This document shows positions 21,909 through 36,005 of a stretch of DNA of 64,000 nucleotides, one piece after another. This stretch comes from Plasmodium relictum. Lineage: Eukaryota; Apicomplexa; Aconoidasida; Haemosporida; Plasmodiidae. Both the position numbers and the translations under genes were made by a program. Location: NCBI RefSeq assembly GCF_900005765.1, contig NC_041686.1, positions 372,001-436,000 of the forward strand, written 5' to 3'. Positions within the stretch are counted from its first letter, which is position 1, and the number at the start of each line of letters is the position of its first letter. Under the pieces are notes generated by a model that saw nothing but the letters and a program-made list of their open reading frames with translations, was not told where the DNA came from and did not search any database.

Positions 21909-23690
21909 TTAGCACAAAGGTCCTAAATAAAAATTTACAAAAATATATAAAATAAATAAAAATAGCAAGACAAAAAGAAAATGCATATAATGAAAAATAT
22001 ATGATATAGCCATTGAAAAAGTAATATTAACATATCTTTGATAAAAATATTTTTGTTTTTTATCATGTGGTATTTTGTAATCTTTTATCATAAAATTAGA
22101 ATCGTTAATATACTGATTCATTACACTTTTAAAGTAATCAAATAATTTTCCTATATCATCTTTATAAATAAAAAATTTATTATATTTATTAAGGTTTTCA
22201 TTTAGATCAATTATATCATCAAAATTAATCAAGTTGGCATAATGCGAAAACTTATTTTTAATATTTTCTTCATCTAATTTTTCTTTGTAATCCTTTATAT
22301 AAATATAAATGGATTCAAATATATTTTTTATATGATTCTTTATATTTTCCTTTTTTAACTTTTGTTCTATTATAGGTGTTCTGTTAAGAAATGTAGCTGT
22401 TCTATTTTCTGAACTCAAGGAAAAACTAGTAAGATTTTTTAATACAAAATATTCATGAATTTTAGGCAAATGCTTATTGTGAATTTTTATTTTCTGAGTT
22501 TCTATTTTTAATTCTTTTTTTAAATTAATTTTTATTGTTTCTTTTAATATGTCATAGAAACGTAATATATGCGGAGGTTGAGATTTGTTAGTTTCGTAAA
22601 TATAGAAATCAGATTCATTTAAATTTTCTAAACAAAGAACAAATTCTATACTGTCTTTAAATACAGAGTTGACATTATCGACAAAGTATTCTATACCATA
22701 ATAGTAATTTGTAAAAAAAAATAATAAATTATAATTTACTTCTTCATTATTATAAACATCAGAAAATAATTTAATTAATTGATTGATTACAATAATCGAT
22801 GAATTTATTGATGTACTTTTCAAAGAAAAGTCACTTATTATATTAAATATATTATAGTCAATACAAATAATAATTGTTTTTTTTTTTGTTAAAATAAATG
22901 TTTCACTATTTTCTTGTTTGTTAAATATAGAATCAATATGAATGTTATCTTTACTTAAAAAAAAAAATAAACTCTTAGAATTCAATTTATAAATATGTTG
23001 GCTTTTAGAAAATTGAACACTCGCATTTCTAGTTAAATCAAAATATCCAAATTTACTTTTGTAATTTTCATAAATCTTTTTTATTTCGCTATCATCTTCT
23101 ATAAAATATATAGATTGGTTTAATTTTAAATTTAGTAATAATTTTTGAATGAAAATAATTCTTTTTTCTAATTTTTCCTCGGTGATATGATCATCTTTAC
23201 TTATTTTGTTTATTCTAAGAAATTCATTAATGTCTATATATGGATTATTTGGTAATATTATTACTAACCCATTATTATTATTTGCCATAATAAAATGCAT
23301 TAAAAAGTAAAAATTATTTCCATTTATTATTTCATATAAATAGATAATACCTGAAAATTTAATTAATTGGCGCTTATTTACATATTTATTAATATATTGA
23401 ACTTTTTCTCTAACTAATCTTTCTATTTTTGTTTCATCTTTCATATCTGCTAAATTATCAATTGTTAAAGAATTTTCTCTAAATTTTATATTTTCATATA
23501 GAAACAATAAATTTATTATATTATTTTTAAGTGAGTAACTACTAGAACCAATAGATGCATTGTTATATATCATATGTATTAGAGGGTAGCCTTTTGTTTT
23601 ATATGAACCTCTAGTAAATTCATATTTAAAAAAGAAACAAAAAAATACAAATATTTCCAATAAAAATTTAATTTCTTTACATATTTTCAT
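21909..23690 (-). CDS. NCLN: Nicalin homologue (BOS complex subunit NCLN-like), 593 aa
   Basis: Nicalin is a type I ER membrane protein related to nicastrin and M28 aminopeptidases; in animals it forms the BOS complex with NOMO and TMEM147 at the multipass translocon. The gene is one exon with ATG at 23690. The protein shows an N-terminal signal sequence (residues 1-27, EIFVFFCFFF core), a lumenal domain and one C-terminal membrane segment (about 563-588), exactly the nicalin layout and length (human NCLN is 563 aa). The diagnostic part is around residues 270-370: TIIICIDYNIF (family TVIVVAHYDAFG), SIIVINQLIKLFSDVY, NYNLLFFFTNYYYGIEYF, and SIEFVLCLENLNESD. The metal ligands of true M28 peptidases are not evident (ID instead of HxD), as expected for a non-peptidase. 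Tandem with the upstream coiled-coil gene. Confidence 0.82.
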   Translation of the reverse strand: MKICKEIKFLLEIFVFFCFFFKYEFTRGSYKTKGYPLIHMIYNNASIGSSSYSLKNNIINLLFLYENIKFRENSLTIDNLADMKDETKIERLVREKVQYINKYVNKRQLIKFSGIIYLYEIINGNNFYFLMHFIMANNNNGLVIILPNNPYIDINEFLRINKISKDDHITEEKLEKRIIFIQKLLLNLKLNQSIYFIEDDSEIKKIYENYKSKFGYFDLTRNASVQFSKSQHIYKLNSKSLFFFLSKDNIHIDSIFNKQENSETFILTKKKTIIICIDYNIFNIISDFSLKSTSINSSIIVINQLIKLFSDVYNNEEVNYNLLFFFTNYYYGIEYFVDNVNSVFKDSIEFVLCLENLNESDFYIYETNKSQPPHILRFYDILKETIKINLKKELKIETQKIKIHNKHLPKIHEYFVLKNLTSFSLSSENRTATFLNRTPIIEQKLKKENIKNHIKNIFESIYIYIKDYKEKLDEENIKNKFSHYANLINFDDIIDLNENLNKYNKFFIYKDDIGKLFDYFKSVMNQYINDSNFMIKDYKIPHDKKQKYFYQRYVNITFSMAISYIFHYMHFLFVLLFLFILYIFVNFYLGPLC

Positions 23691-24653
23691 CTTTACCTTA
23701 TTTTTATTTATATATACATATATATATTCTTTTTTTTAAGGAAATACAAAATTTTTTAAAATTTACAAAAATAAAAAAAATAGTTTGGGAAAATGACAAT
23801 AAAAAAAAGAAAAAAATATATATATATTTATATATATAATGAAACAGTAAGAAATAGAAAAAAAGAATTTTAATTTTAAAATAATTATTTCATTTTAGAA
23901 ATTTTTTTCCTGAAAAAATATCCAATACATGAAATTATCTTTATTAATTTATTTCAAAATTTTTTTTTTATTAGAAAAAGTTTTTTTTTTTTTTTTAAGG
24001 CTTATTTTTAAAATTAGATAAATTATTTGCCATAAATTTAAAGATATTATTATAACTTATATAGATATAGAAAAAATACAAATAAATTAAAATTTTTTTT
24101 TTATTAGTAATCAGTATGCATAAAATACTGTAAATGAAATTACTTTTTGAATGATATATATATATATGCATAATTGTAAAACCGTTTTATCTAAATAGAA
24201 TATTAGAGCTCACATAAAATTAAATAGTAAATATTTTATAAAAGCTTTAAGTTTTAAACTACTTAATTTATCATAAAATAAAGAGAAAAGAAAAATGATT
24301 AAAGTAAATATATAGAATTTTAAAAATGAAATTTCTCTTCTTTTTATAATGTATATATTTTAAAAAACAACACATTTATTGAAAATTTTTCATAAATTGT
24401 ATGAAAAAAATATATTTCATTTTTTTTATCTTATTATTTTTTTCTTATCTTAATTATCAAATATTTTTAAAAAAATTTATAAATTAGAACATTAAATTAT
24501 GAAAAACAACATATCTATTTGAAAAATTCATTTTTCATAGAATTAAAAAAAAATTAATCATAATTAAAACTTACGTAATACATACAAATATTTTTACTAT
24601 ACCCTACCTTTTTCATAGATTTTTTTCATTTATAATAAAAAGATGTTTATTCA
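23691..24653. other. Intergenic gap upstream of nicalin
   Basis: Nearly 1 kb between the 3' end of the coiled-coil gene and the nicalin start codon, both on the - strand. It should include the nicalin promoter. AT-rich with poly(A) and TA runs only; nothing recognisable. Confidence 0.6.
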
Positions 24654-27600
24654 TTAGCATTTACATTTATAATAGTTGCAAATACTTCTATTTTGATCAA
24701 ATTCTTTAGTTACTAAAAAAATAAAATGAAAAAAAGTATAAATGTATAAATGTAAAGATATAATACATTATTAAAAAAGAAACGATACTAACAAATGTTT
24801 TAGAATATATGAATTAATAAAAAAAAGTATATATATAAAATAAAAAAAAATAAATTACATTTTTTGTTTCCGTATGAATAAATATATCTTATGCTTAAAA
24901 TATCTTTTACGTCCATTCTTCGTAAAATTTCATTGGAAACATAAAATTCCACATCGGCGTAATCATTGTTTTCTTTATAAAATTTTTTTTTTATTTATGA
25001 GTAAAAAGAAAAAATACATAGAAAGTTATTTTATACATGTGATGATACATTAAATATTTAAAATGAATTTAGAATAAATCATCTATAAATTATTATACTT
25101 AAATATAAATCACTAATATATCTTTTTTTTTTAATTATTTTATTACCTTTATAATAGCCAAATTTATCAATATTTACATTTTTATCTACAACTTTTGCTT
25201 TTATATAACTTATTAACTTATTATCCTTACGTAGATTTTTTTTTGAAGTGTTTTGACTTTTTTTCAAATAAAATGAATGAATTACACCATTATTGGATGA
25301 TATTTCTTCAATTTTTTTTTCAATAAATGTAAAATCATTGTTTTTTCTTGATTTCTTTTTTAATAATTTTATATATTTTTCGTATAAGATTTCATATTTT
25401 TTCTTTAATAAATTATTCTCATTAATTTTATTATTTAAAATTTCCTCTAAATTTTTAATTTTACATAGGCTTTCATTATTATTTAATTCATATGCTTTAT
25501 TATTATTTTCTATAACTGATGAATTCTTTTCATTCATTAATTTCGAAATATTTTCGCTTTTACATGAAAAATCACTATTAATGGAACTTTTTCCATCACT
25601 TATATCTTTTTCCTTTATTTAAAAATTAAAAAACAAAACTTTATAATTTCATTATATCAAAATGTTAATGTACATGTACTTATGTTTTTATCAATATAAT
25701 TATTTTGTAAATAATATAGATTTATCATAAAATTTTTTATTTTATTAATTATTAACATATATCATTAGTATAAAGAATCTTTTTTTTTTTTCTACTTTTA
25801 ATATAGGAGAATAAAATTGATCTAGTTTTTCTTTTCCTTTTAATAAAGCATGTTTGAGATAAGACATTTGTTTATTTAAGGTATCAATTTTTTTTTTTTT
25901 CTTTTTTAATCCTTTGAACAATTCCAAGTTAGTTTTTGATAAAAAAAAACATCTTTCATTACTCTCAAACAATTTATTTTTAATTCTGTCATAATTATCT
26001 AAAATTGTATCACTTTGATATCTACATTTTTAAAATAAAAATAAATTATTTTTTCATATGCATATATATATATGTGATTTTCTTTTTTACCTGTCAATAA
26101 TTTTATTTTTTGTTTTATATGGAAATATATGCCTTTTGCTTTTAGGTTCTTTCTATTGAAAAAAAAAAGTTAATTTTTCATAAAAGTCATTGTATTTAGA
26201 TATATTCACATAAAATTTTATAATTATTCTAGTAAATAGTTTATATTTTCATTTATGCTTTAGTTTTATTTTTACATCATTTAATCTTACATAAGGAATA
26301 TCGACATTTTTAGTTAGCTGTAATTTTGAAATTAAGTTATTTTTTTCTAAAATTAAGTTATTAGCCACTCTTAACTAAAAAGAAAAAATAAATAAAATAA
26401 AATTTACATATTGGCTATATAAAATTATAAAAAATATATATATTTTTTAAAATGCAATCATACTTTATCTTTTTCTCTTTTAATTTTATAATTCTGATCT
26501 TTAATCTCCTCTAATAGCAACAACTTCTCTTTTTTTATTTTATCATTTAAAGCATTCATAGTATTTAATTCTTTTTTTAAAATTTTAATTTCATGTCCAA
26601 GAGCATTTCTTTGTTTTTCATTACTCTGCATTTTATTTTCTAATTTCTTTTGAATAAAAATAAAAATTAAAAAAAATTTAACAAATAAATATATATATCA
26701 TTTCTTATGTTATTTTATACCTTTGAATTATCTATTTCAAATTCATACTTTTCTATAACTTTATTCAATTCTAATTTTTGTTCTTCTATTAATTTTATTC
26801 TCTTATTTAAATCTCTTATTTCTTGAGCCTAAAAAAATAAAATAAAATAATAATAAAATACATATAAATTTTTATGTATTTTACAAAATGCAAATATATA
26901 TATATATAAGATGATAATTTTGTATTACTTGTTCATCATTATTTTCAACAGCTGTTTCTAATTTATTATTTAAATTGTCGTTTGTTTTACTTAATTTATT
27001 GATCTATTCAGCAATAATAAAAAGAAAAGGAAAAAGAAAAATTAAAATGAAAAAAAAAAAAATTTCATAAATAAGTTACCTCTTTTATGTATCCATTTAA
27101 AGTTTCTTTTAAATTAAAATTTAGATGCTCAATAATTTTTTCAAATAATTGGCCAATAATTCTATGATCCAAATGTCCATCTATAAATCATAATATAAAA
27201 ATTTTCTTATATAATTTTTACAGTAATTTTTCTTAATTTTTTTTTTTTATTACATAATCTATTAGTTAATAAATATTTTGTATTCGATTTATTATTTTAT
27301 AACTAACTTTTTTTTTTTATTTTATTCAATTTAATAACATAGATATTTGTCTATTTTAACCTGATTCAATTTGATCTTTTATTGTTTTATATTTCTTCGA
27401 TTGAGCAATTTTTGTTGTACTTTCTAATGAATTAATTCTTAATTTTAAATTATTATATTTTCTCAATTCTTTTTTTTTTAGCATTTTTAACAATTTTTTT
27501 TTTTTTTCATTATTATTATTGAATAATAATAATTCAGTATCACTAAAATAATCCCTTAGCATATTTAAAGAATTTCTCTTAGATGCGAAATTATCTGTCT

Positions 27601-28177
27601 CTGCTTTAATAAAATAAAACATATCACTTGCTCTTGAGCTTACTTTATCTATTTGTTCATTATAGTTTGTTTTTTTTGAAGCATCATCCTTACTGATTGT
27701 CTTAACTCTTTTTAAATCTAAATACGTTCTATTAAACTCTGTATAATTATCTTCATTTTCATTTATCATAGGATTAGTATTAATTTTTTTATTTTTTTCA
27801 TCTGATAAATAACTTAATTTTGCGGAATTACTTTTTTCTCTTGGACTTATTGAACAAATATCTTTTCTTAAAGAATTATTTTTATCATTTATTTTAGATT
27901 CCTCTTCACCCAAGTTGGATTTGTTCATATAAAAAAAACTTTTTGTTGTTTTCATTTCATTAATTATTTTATTTAAATTAGAATCATTTTCATCATGTTC
28001 ATAGTTTAATGGAAATAAAGAACTTTGATTGTGTGAGCTATCAAATGCTCTTGATAACTCACCTGAAATAAAGCTTTTTAATTTATTTTCACTTTTATTT
28101 TGTGCTTCATTAGAGATAGTTATTTTGTCTAATATATCAATTATACTCAATAATTTTTCTATATTTTCTTTATTCAT
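24654..28177 (-). CDS. Coiled-coil protein of unknown function, 764 aa, eleven exons
   Basis: I assemble eleven exons: 28177-27361, 27180-27080, 27003-26929, 26828-26721, 26646-26464, 26374-26291, 26152-26091, 26021-25796, 25612-25147, 24972-24859, 24712-24654. Every intron is GT...AG and the reading frame closes at 765 codons, strong evidence that the model is right; the junction after 25796 is the least certain. The first exon (residues 1-272) is Ser/Asn/Lys-rich. Exons 2-6 encode a continuous heptad-like coiled coil (about residues 280-455, for example AQEIRDLNKRIKLIEEQK), with more coiled coil around 495-640. The C terminus ends in a short Cys/Lys tail. No enzyme motif is seen. A structural or cytoskeletal role, such as in the basal body, is possible but only a guess. 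It is divergent from PI-PLC. Confidence 0.85.
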
Positions 28178-31100
28178 TTCGATTTTTAATTCTCTATTTA
28201 ATTCTATATATATTATTTATATATAAATATGCTCACATATGTAAATATATAATTTTCAAAAATTATCACTTTTTTTAAAATTAGTTATATACTATATATG
28301 CTTTTTCTTCACACTTTCCCAAATGTTGTATATAATGAATGGATATTAAAATGAGAATTATTGTGAAGAAATAAAGTATCTATTTTTAAGAATAAATAAA
28401 TTTTTTATTTTATTTTATTTTTAATTTAAGCATAAAAAATAGGAAAATTATATTTTCATTACATTTTATATGCACATCATTTTATATGTTAAATACATAT
28501 AGTTTTATTTTTTAAAAATAAAAAAAAAATGTATTTGGACTGAATTTTTCTATACATGTAGAATTATTCTTCATTTCGATTTTTTTCATTTTTTTTTTTT
28601 TCACCTTATAAATGTTGTAGAAAAATAAAAACAAAAAAAAAAAGCTTAATGCACACAAAAACTAAAAAAGAAAAATCTTAAAAAAATATTAATATTTTTC
28701 GCTATATATATTTTATTACTTTTTAGATTAAAAAAAGTTGAAAAATAATAAACTAAAAGGAAAATCAAAATCAGAGGAACAAATATGATTAGCTATTAAA
28801 AAAAAAAAAATGAAAGAAGCTTTTGCTTATTTGTTTTTTATTTTAAAGAAAATTTTTCTAAATGATGTTTTTGTTCCTTTATATTTTTACTTTAAAAAAT
28901 AAAAACATATAGATTTTATAGAAAAAAAAAAAATAAAAAAGAGAATAAGAAAAACAGAAATTGAAATATGCATAAAATAAAAAAATGTTGTATAAAAGAC
29001 TTCAAACACATTACAAATAAATTAGAATATTATTAAAATTGAATATTAATATATTATGAAATATATTATTTTTATTTTATTTTTTATTTTTTTGTGCTGC
29101 TATTATGTTTTATCCTATCATGATTCCTCTTGTAAAAATTAAGACTATGATTAATCTAAATTTCTATTTTTTAGGTATATTCAAAAAATATATAAATGAA
29201 AAAAAAAAATTATATATATAATTAATTTGAAGTGTCACTAAAAAAAAATATTCCTTAATTTTTTATTTTTTAATAAACAATATTTAAAATATGAATTTAA
29301 TTCATTTAAAATTAAATAAAAGAAAAATGTATTTTCCATGTATAGTTATATGAGATTTGAATATAATCAAACTAAAATTTAACCTTCTCTTATATTGCAA
29401 ATATTCTAGAAAATAATTTACAAATGCTAGTGTTCTTAAAAGTAGAATAATATATAAGGATTATTTTTGATTTAATGAGTTTAATAACTAAATGGGATTA
29501 TTTGATTATAAACCAATTAATTCTTAAAATATATAAATTAAACGTATGAAATAATCCATTGTTAATAAACATTCCTTTAAAATTAAAAAAAAAAATTAAA
29601 AAAACATATAAATACTATAACATATATCTTCCATATATGCTAATAAATATCCAAATTTAAAAATAAATATTAGTAGTACATAATATGGAATTTGAAAAGT
29701 TAAAAAAAAAATAAAGACTAATTTTTTTAAAATTAATCAAAAAAGAGATTTATTAACAAAATAATTTAAAAGAAAAAAAAAAATGCTAATATATTAACAC
29801 CATTTTTATAGTTTTTTTTTATTTTATTTTCTTTTACTTTATTGTTTTATTTATTTTTTTTTTTTATATTTGGTAATATATATTTCAAAGAAACAAATCG
29901 TTTATTAATATGCTGATAAGGATTAACGTATTTAAAATTTAAAAGTGATACATCATTAATTCGTAATTTTGTTTTAATAAAAAAATATATAAATTTTTAG
30001 GAAAAATAAAAGAAAAAAGAATTATTTTGTTACAATTTTTTTTCTATAAACTTTGTATAATATTACAATTTATGCATATATATATATTTTTTATTTCATA
30101 TAAATTATGAATTATATTTATTATTTATTGCTTTTAGTAAGATTCTATTGTCAGAAGTTTTTAAGTTTGATAAACTTTCATATATAGCAAAATTTATACT
30201 TTCCGTTGAGAAATTATTTTTCATTGTTATTTTATTTATTTATTTAAATAAATTTTTAACTACAAAAAGTTGGCATTATATTTTTTAATTATTTTTTATC
30301 TATTTTTTCTTTATTTTTTTAGTTTTAAAAAATGTACTTTTGAATAAAAAAAAATATATATATATATTTTTTTATAAGAAATATGGAATGATAACTACTA
30401 ATTTGATTCTATTTTATAAATAGATATATATATATGACATATTTGAATATATACATATATATAAACAAAAATATGAAATAAAGAATTTTTTGGATTTTTT
30501 TATTTTATAGATAAGATATTAAGTATTTATATATTGTATAATAATTAATTCAATTGTATTAATAAGTGAGAAGTAATATTTTATGAAAAACAAAAAAAAA
30601 AAAAATATGAAAATATATATATTTTTAATTTAAAAAAATTATAGTAGTGTTGTATTAAAATAGATAAAATCAAAAAAATATATTTTTAAAATTGGATTTT
30701 AAGTTACACACAAACAAAAAAAAAAAAAATAGGAATAGAAATGGAAGTTCAATGTACAAAATATTGAATGAAATTTTTATAATTAAGTTTATTATATTAT
30801 ATTTTATACATATATATATATATATATATTAATAATTTTAATTAATTTAAAAAACTGTTACATTGGCTAAAAAAAAAAAATTGAATGATTGAGCAATTTA
30901 ACATTAAATTGATTGGTCATTTTTTCATATCCTATAAATTGTATTTTGTCTAGAACTATTAATATATTTTATATTTATTCAGCAATACATGTTATAAAAA
31001 TTTTATGGAAAATAAAAATATATAAAAAAGAATATTCATTTTAAATTAATCAGTAAGGGGCTATATTTTTTTATTCAGTTTTTATTAATAATGACATATG

Positions 31101-31611
31101 TAGTATATATATTATTTGTATATAATATAAATATAAATACATAACATAAACACATTAATATAAAATAGATATTTATTGTATATATATACATTTCTACTTA
31201 ATCTTATATAATTAATGAGTATTTAATACTTAATTTTTATTTCATTTTAATTTGATAAGTTTTTTAGTTATTACTTTTTTTTTTTTCTTTACAAATATTT
31301 ATAAAATATGTTTTCATTTTTACGTAATTTTCCCATTTTTATTTTGTTTTTTTTTTTTTATTATGTTTTAAATGTTATATAGCTTTTTTTAATATGTATA
31401 TATATATTTTATTTATAAGTATTAGAAACATAATATATATATAAAAAATAAAAAATGCATATCTAAAGGTTTTAATTTTTGTCATAGTTTAGATAAATTA
31501 AATATATGTTTTAGACTCATAATTCTTTATTAAATTTACATTCTTCATTTCATTTTATTTTTATTCCTTATATTTTTTGTTTGCTCCTTTAATTTCTTAT
31601 ACGTATATTTG

Positions 31612-31613
<2 letters not shown>

Positions 31614-31643
<30 letters not shown>
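31614..31643. repeat. Poly(T) tract of about 30
   Basis: Longest homopolymer in the window, about 700 bp upstream of PI-PLC. Such dA:dT tracts exclude nucleosomes and are common in Plasmodium promoters. The length is prone to assembly error. Confidence 0.8.
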
Positions 31644-31645
<2 letters not shown>

Positions 31646-32268
31646 CTTTTTTTTAATTTTATATGATCCCATTCTCTAAAAATATATATTCATATATATA
31701 TTTTATATTTTGATTGGCTGTTCTTTTACATATTCTTTAATGTAATTTTTTTTTTTCAGATATAAATTAAATGCTTTTTTTTATCTTATTATATATATAT
31801 ATTTTTTTTTTGAAATGTTAATTTAATTTTTTCTCTCTATCTTTATTCAAAATGCTTTTTTTAAATTTAAAGTAATGTTTTGTATGTATACACTATATAT
31901 ATATTTAAAAGTTTATACTTGTTTAGATGAAAGCTTATTATATCACTTATGATTATATTTTAAAATTTTATAATCTCATGTTTTTTATTACTTAAATTAT
32001 AAATTTGTTTATATATTATTTAGTTTATATATATATGTTTATTTCATATTAGTATTGGTTTAAATTCTTCTTATGATTTTTTTATTTTAATAAATTATTT
32101 TTGTAAAATTTCTATATATTTACAATAAATGTAGTGCAAAAAAATAAATAAATTGAATCTATATAAAAATATTTTATCATTAATAATTACAATAAAAAAT
32201 ATTTATCAGGACATAATTTTTATATATAAAATTTTGGAAAAAAAAATATATTTTTCTTTCTCTTCATT

Positions 32269-32272
<4 letters not shown>

Positions 32273-32317
<45 letters not shown>
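32273..32317. repeat. (TA)n microsatellite abutting the PI-PLC start codon
   Basis: About 22 TA units end 11 nt before the ATG at 32329, so the tract lies in the 5' UTR or core promoter. Confidence 0.9.
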
Positions 32318-32320
<3 letters not shown>

Positions 32321-32328
32321 TATACCTC

Positions 32329-35300
32329 ATGAACATTAGTGAGAAATTAGACATAAATATATATAATGAAGAAAAACAAGAAAATGGTTCATTAAAAATT
32401 TTATATGATACTAGTATGAACAAGGGTGATATTTATAATGATGCTAATAAGAATGATAACATAAATTCATCTGAATTAAAAGATATTAATAAAGAAATAA
32501 ATAAAAATAAAAATGATTCAAATATAGAAAGTAAGTTATCCTTTGATATTAAAAATGTTCTGACACATGCTTATTTGCCAGTATGCTTAGAGAAAATGAA
32601 AGAAGGAGAATATGTATATAAATGGAATAATAATATATTTCAAAAAAAAACATTAAAATTTTTTTATTTAGACGTTAACAATTATTGTATTCGATGGAAT
32701 TCAAAAAAAAAAAAATTAAAAGTAAACAAAAATCCTTCTTTATATATCTGTGATATAATTAAAATATTAGATGGGTCTGAGTCATTATTTTTTAAAAAAA
32801 AAGAGGCAGAAAAAAATTTATCTATTGAAATAATTAGTACACAAAGAAAACTAAGAGTAACATTTTTGGATATTCAAAGATGGAAGATGTGGTTATTTGG
32901 TTTAATGTATTATCAGTATAAATTAGCTAATAAAGGAGCAGGAAAAAAAATGAAACCTTTTTTTTATGAAAATAATAAATTGTATGATAACTATATCATA
33001 TCTGGATTGAAAGATATTAATGTTTTAACATTATCTCAATTATATATTATTTTAAGAAGTCTTAATATATATTTAAATATGAAGATTTTATATCATTATT
33101 TTTCTATTTATAAAAATAAAGGTATTATTAACTATTTTGGTTTCACAAAAATATTAGAGCATATATTTTCTAATAATCATATCTCATTTTATTTTAATAT
33201 TTATAAGGATAAAAAGTCGAATTATATAGACAAGAATAAGTTTATTGAATTTTTAATAGACATACAGAGTGAAGGGAAATGTGAAGAAAATATCTTTAAT
33301 AATGAAGAAATTAAAAAGATTTATATTAAAAATAATGTTATGCATGATAGTGAAAATGAAAATATTGTAGAATTATCTCATGAAAATCAAGAAATTAATA
33401 AGAAGATTAATAAAAATCAAATAGATAAACATGAAAGAGACAGAGAAGAAAATTATAATGATACTATTATTGATAAGAAAACATCATATAATAATAAGGA
33501 AGAAAAAAATACAAATGAAAATAATGTCAATAGTAACAATAGTATAGATAATAGTGAAAATTATTTAAAAAATAACGTAAATCAGAATAATATTATTAAA
33601 AATAATTATAATATTTATGAATGGAATTTAGTAAAAAAGATAGATAATCAAAATGATAGTAAAAATAATTTTTATTATGATATAAACATGTCCAATGCAT
33701 TTCTATTTGCAGATGATTCAATGTATTATGATGAAGATTATTTATTGATATTGAAAATATTAAAAAATAAATTAAAATATAAAGAAAATAAAAATGATAA
33801 TAATATTAATAGTAATATGGAAAAAAAGGAACTCATTGAAGTAGAAAGATATTATCTTGAGAATTATAAAAAAGAGGAAGTTGAACAAAATGAAGAGAAA
33901 AAAAAAAATTTTATTAAAGGAAGTTTAGATAATAAATATTTTATAAGAGCTAAAGTGATATACAAGTTATTAAATACAGTAAAAAAATATAATATTCCCT
34001 TTGTAATAATTAATGAAAATAATTATTTAACTCAAATAGGTTTAGTTTACTTCTTATTATCAAAGGAAAATAGTATTATGTGCCCAGAATATTCTAAAGT
34101 ATATCAAAATATGAATTTACCTTTATGTAATTATTGGATAAATAGTAGTCATAATAGCTATCTAGGAAGAAAACAAATATTTAGTACTAGTAATATTGAA
34201 CAGTACATATATATATTAATAGATGGGTGTAGATGTGTAGAATTTGATTGTTATTATTTTAATAAAAATATTGTTGTGTATCATGGATTTTATGGATATA
34301 AACTTACATCTTCAATTTTATTTTGTGATACCCTAATTGCATGCAAAATTTTTGGTTTTACTACTTCTCCATATCCTATAATATTATCATTAGAAATTCA
34401 TTGCAAAAATAAGCATAAGAATTTAATTGCTAAAATATTAATATGTATTTTAGGAAATCAGTTATATATACCGAAAACAAGAGATGAAATTAATAATATA
34501 ACACCAGATAATTGTAAAAATAAATTTTTAGTTAAATATAAACATTTTGATAATAACGAAAGTTCAGGCTTTTATTATATATTTGAAGGATTGCAAAGTA
34601 TTATGTATGACGAGATAAGTTATCTTTCAGATATTATTGGAGAAAATGAAGAAGGTGAAGAAGATATATCCGATGTAGAAGAAAATATTGAAGAAAATTT
34701 AGAAAATAGTGTTGAGTCGTGGAATCTTAATAACTGCAAAAAAAAAAAGAAATATATAAATAAGTTATATAGCTCATCACATTTAGGTAAGGATCAAGAA
34801 GAAGAAAATAATAATTTTGAAAAGAAAAAATTCCGAAGTATTTTAAATATGAAAAAAAGTGAAAATAATTTAGATAATAATATTAATAATAGTTTATTTA
34901 ATTATAACAAAAGAGAAAAATTAAATGGAATAGAAGAGAAAAAAAAAACTATAAAAAAAAAAAATGAGAATCTTGATTTAAGAAATAATAATTTATTGAA
35001 CGAATATTCTTGTCTAAAAGGATACGTCTTTCGAAATTTTTGTGAAAATAGAAAATACAATGAAATTTGTTCAATTAGCGAGAATAAATTTATTAAATTA
35101 ATAAAAAAAAATGAAAATGAAATTATCAAATATAATCAAAAAACACTAACACGTGTTTACCCATCCGGTACAAGATTAGCATCAACAAATTTTAATCCTC
35201 TTATATTTTGGAATGCTGGAATACAAGTTGTTGCATTAAATTATCAGTACAATGGTTTAAGTATGTTACTAAATAAAGGTAGATTTTTAGAAAATGGAGG

Positions 35301-36005
35301 AAAGCATTCGGGTTATATTTTAAAACCTAAATTATTAAGATTTAGTGAAAAAAATGATTATGATGTTTTATCATTGAATTTACAAATATTATCTATGCAT
35401 CAAATAAATTTATTGTTTTCTATTAAAAATAAATATCAAGAAAAAAAACTAAAAAAGAAACTATTTAAAATGGATATGATCCAAAGGATACAAACACATA
35501 AAAAAATCAACAAAAAAATGAAAAATTTTAAGGATTTACAAAAATTAGAAAAGGAAAAAAAAAACTTTCTTTTCTCTGATATTCAATCAGATGACAATAA
35601 AAAAAACGTAAGTCATGAATTAATCTTAAATAAATTTAATGATAATGATGTTAATTATATTCATAATAAATTTTCTAACGTTGAAAAAAAATACGAAGAT
35701 ATGTTATCAGAATATAAATCCTTTTTATTATGTTCTTCATTATCACATAGTAGTAGTTTTAATAGTTGCAGCAGCAATACAACAACATCAAATAATGGAA
35801 AAGTTTTAAATAAAAGTATCTCATCCAAATTTAAAAATAAAAGTTTTTATCAAACTTTTGAGGAATTAAAAAAAGCAAATAATTTATTTTTTTATCTATA
35901 TGTAACTGTATCTATACATGGATATAATGAGCAAAAATATTATTTTAAAACGGAAATAGCCAAAGTTAATTTTTATGATTTAAATTATTGGTAAAATTTT
36001 ATCTT

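Larger units (their letters stand above)
28178..32328. other. 4.15-kb divergent promoter region
   Basis: Gap between the coiled-coil gene (-) and PI-PLC (+) start codons. I find no coding ORF, tRNA or repeat family. It contains many homopolymer runs, including about 30 consecutive T at 31614-31643, and ends in a long TA tract just before the PI-PLC ATG. This is the largest gene-free stretch of the window. Confidence 0.6.
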
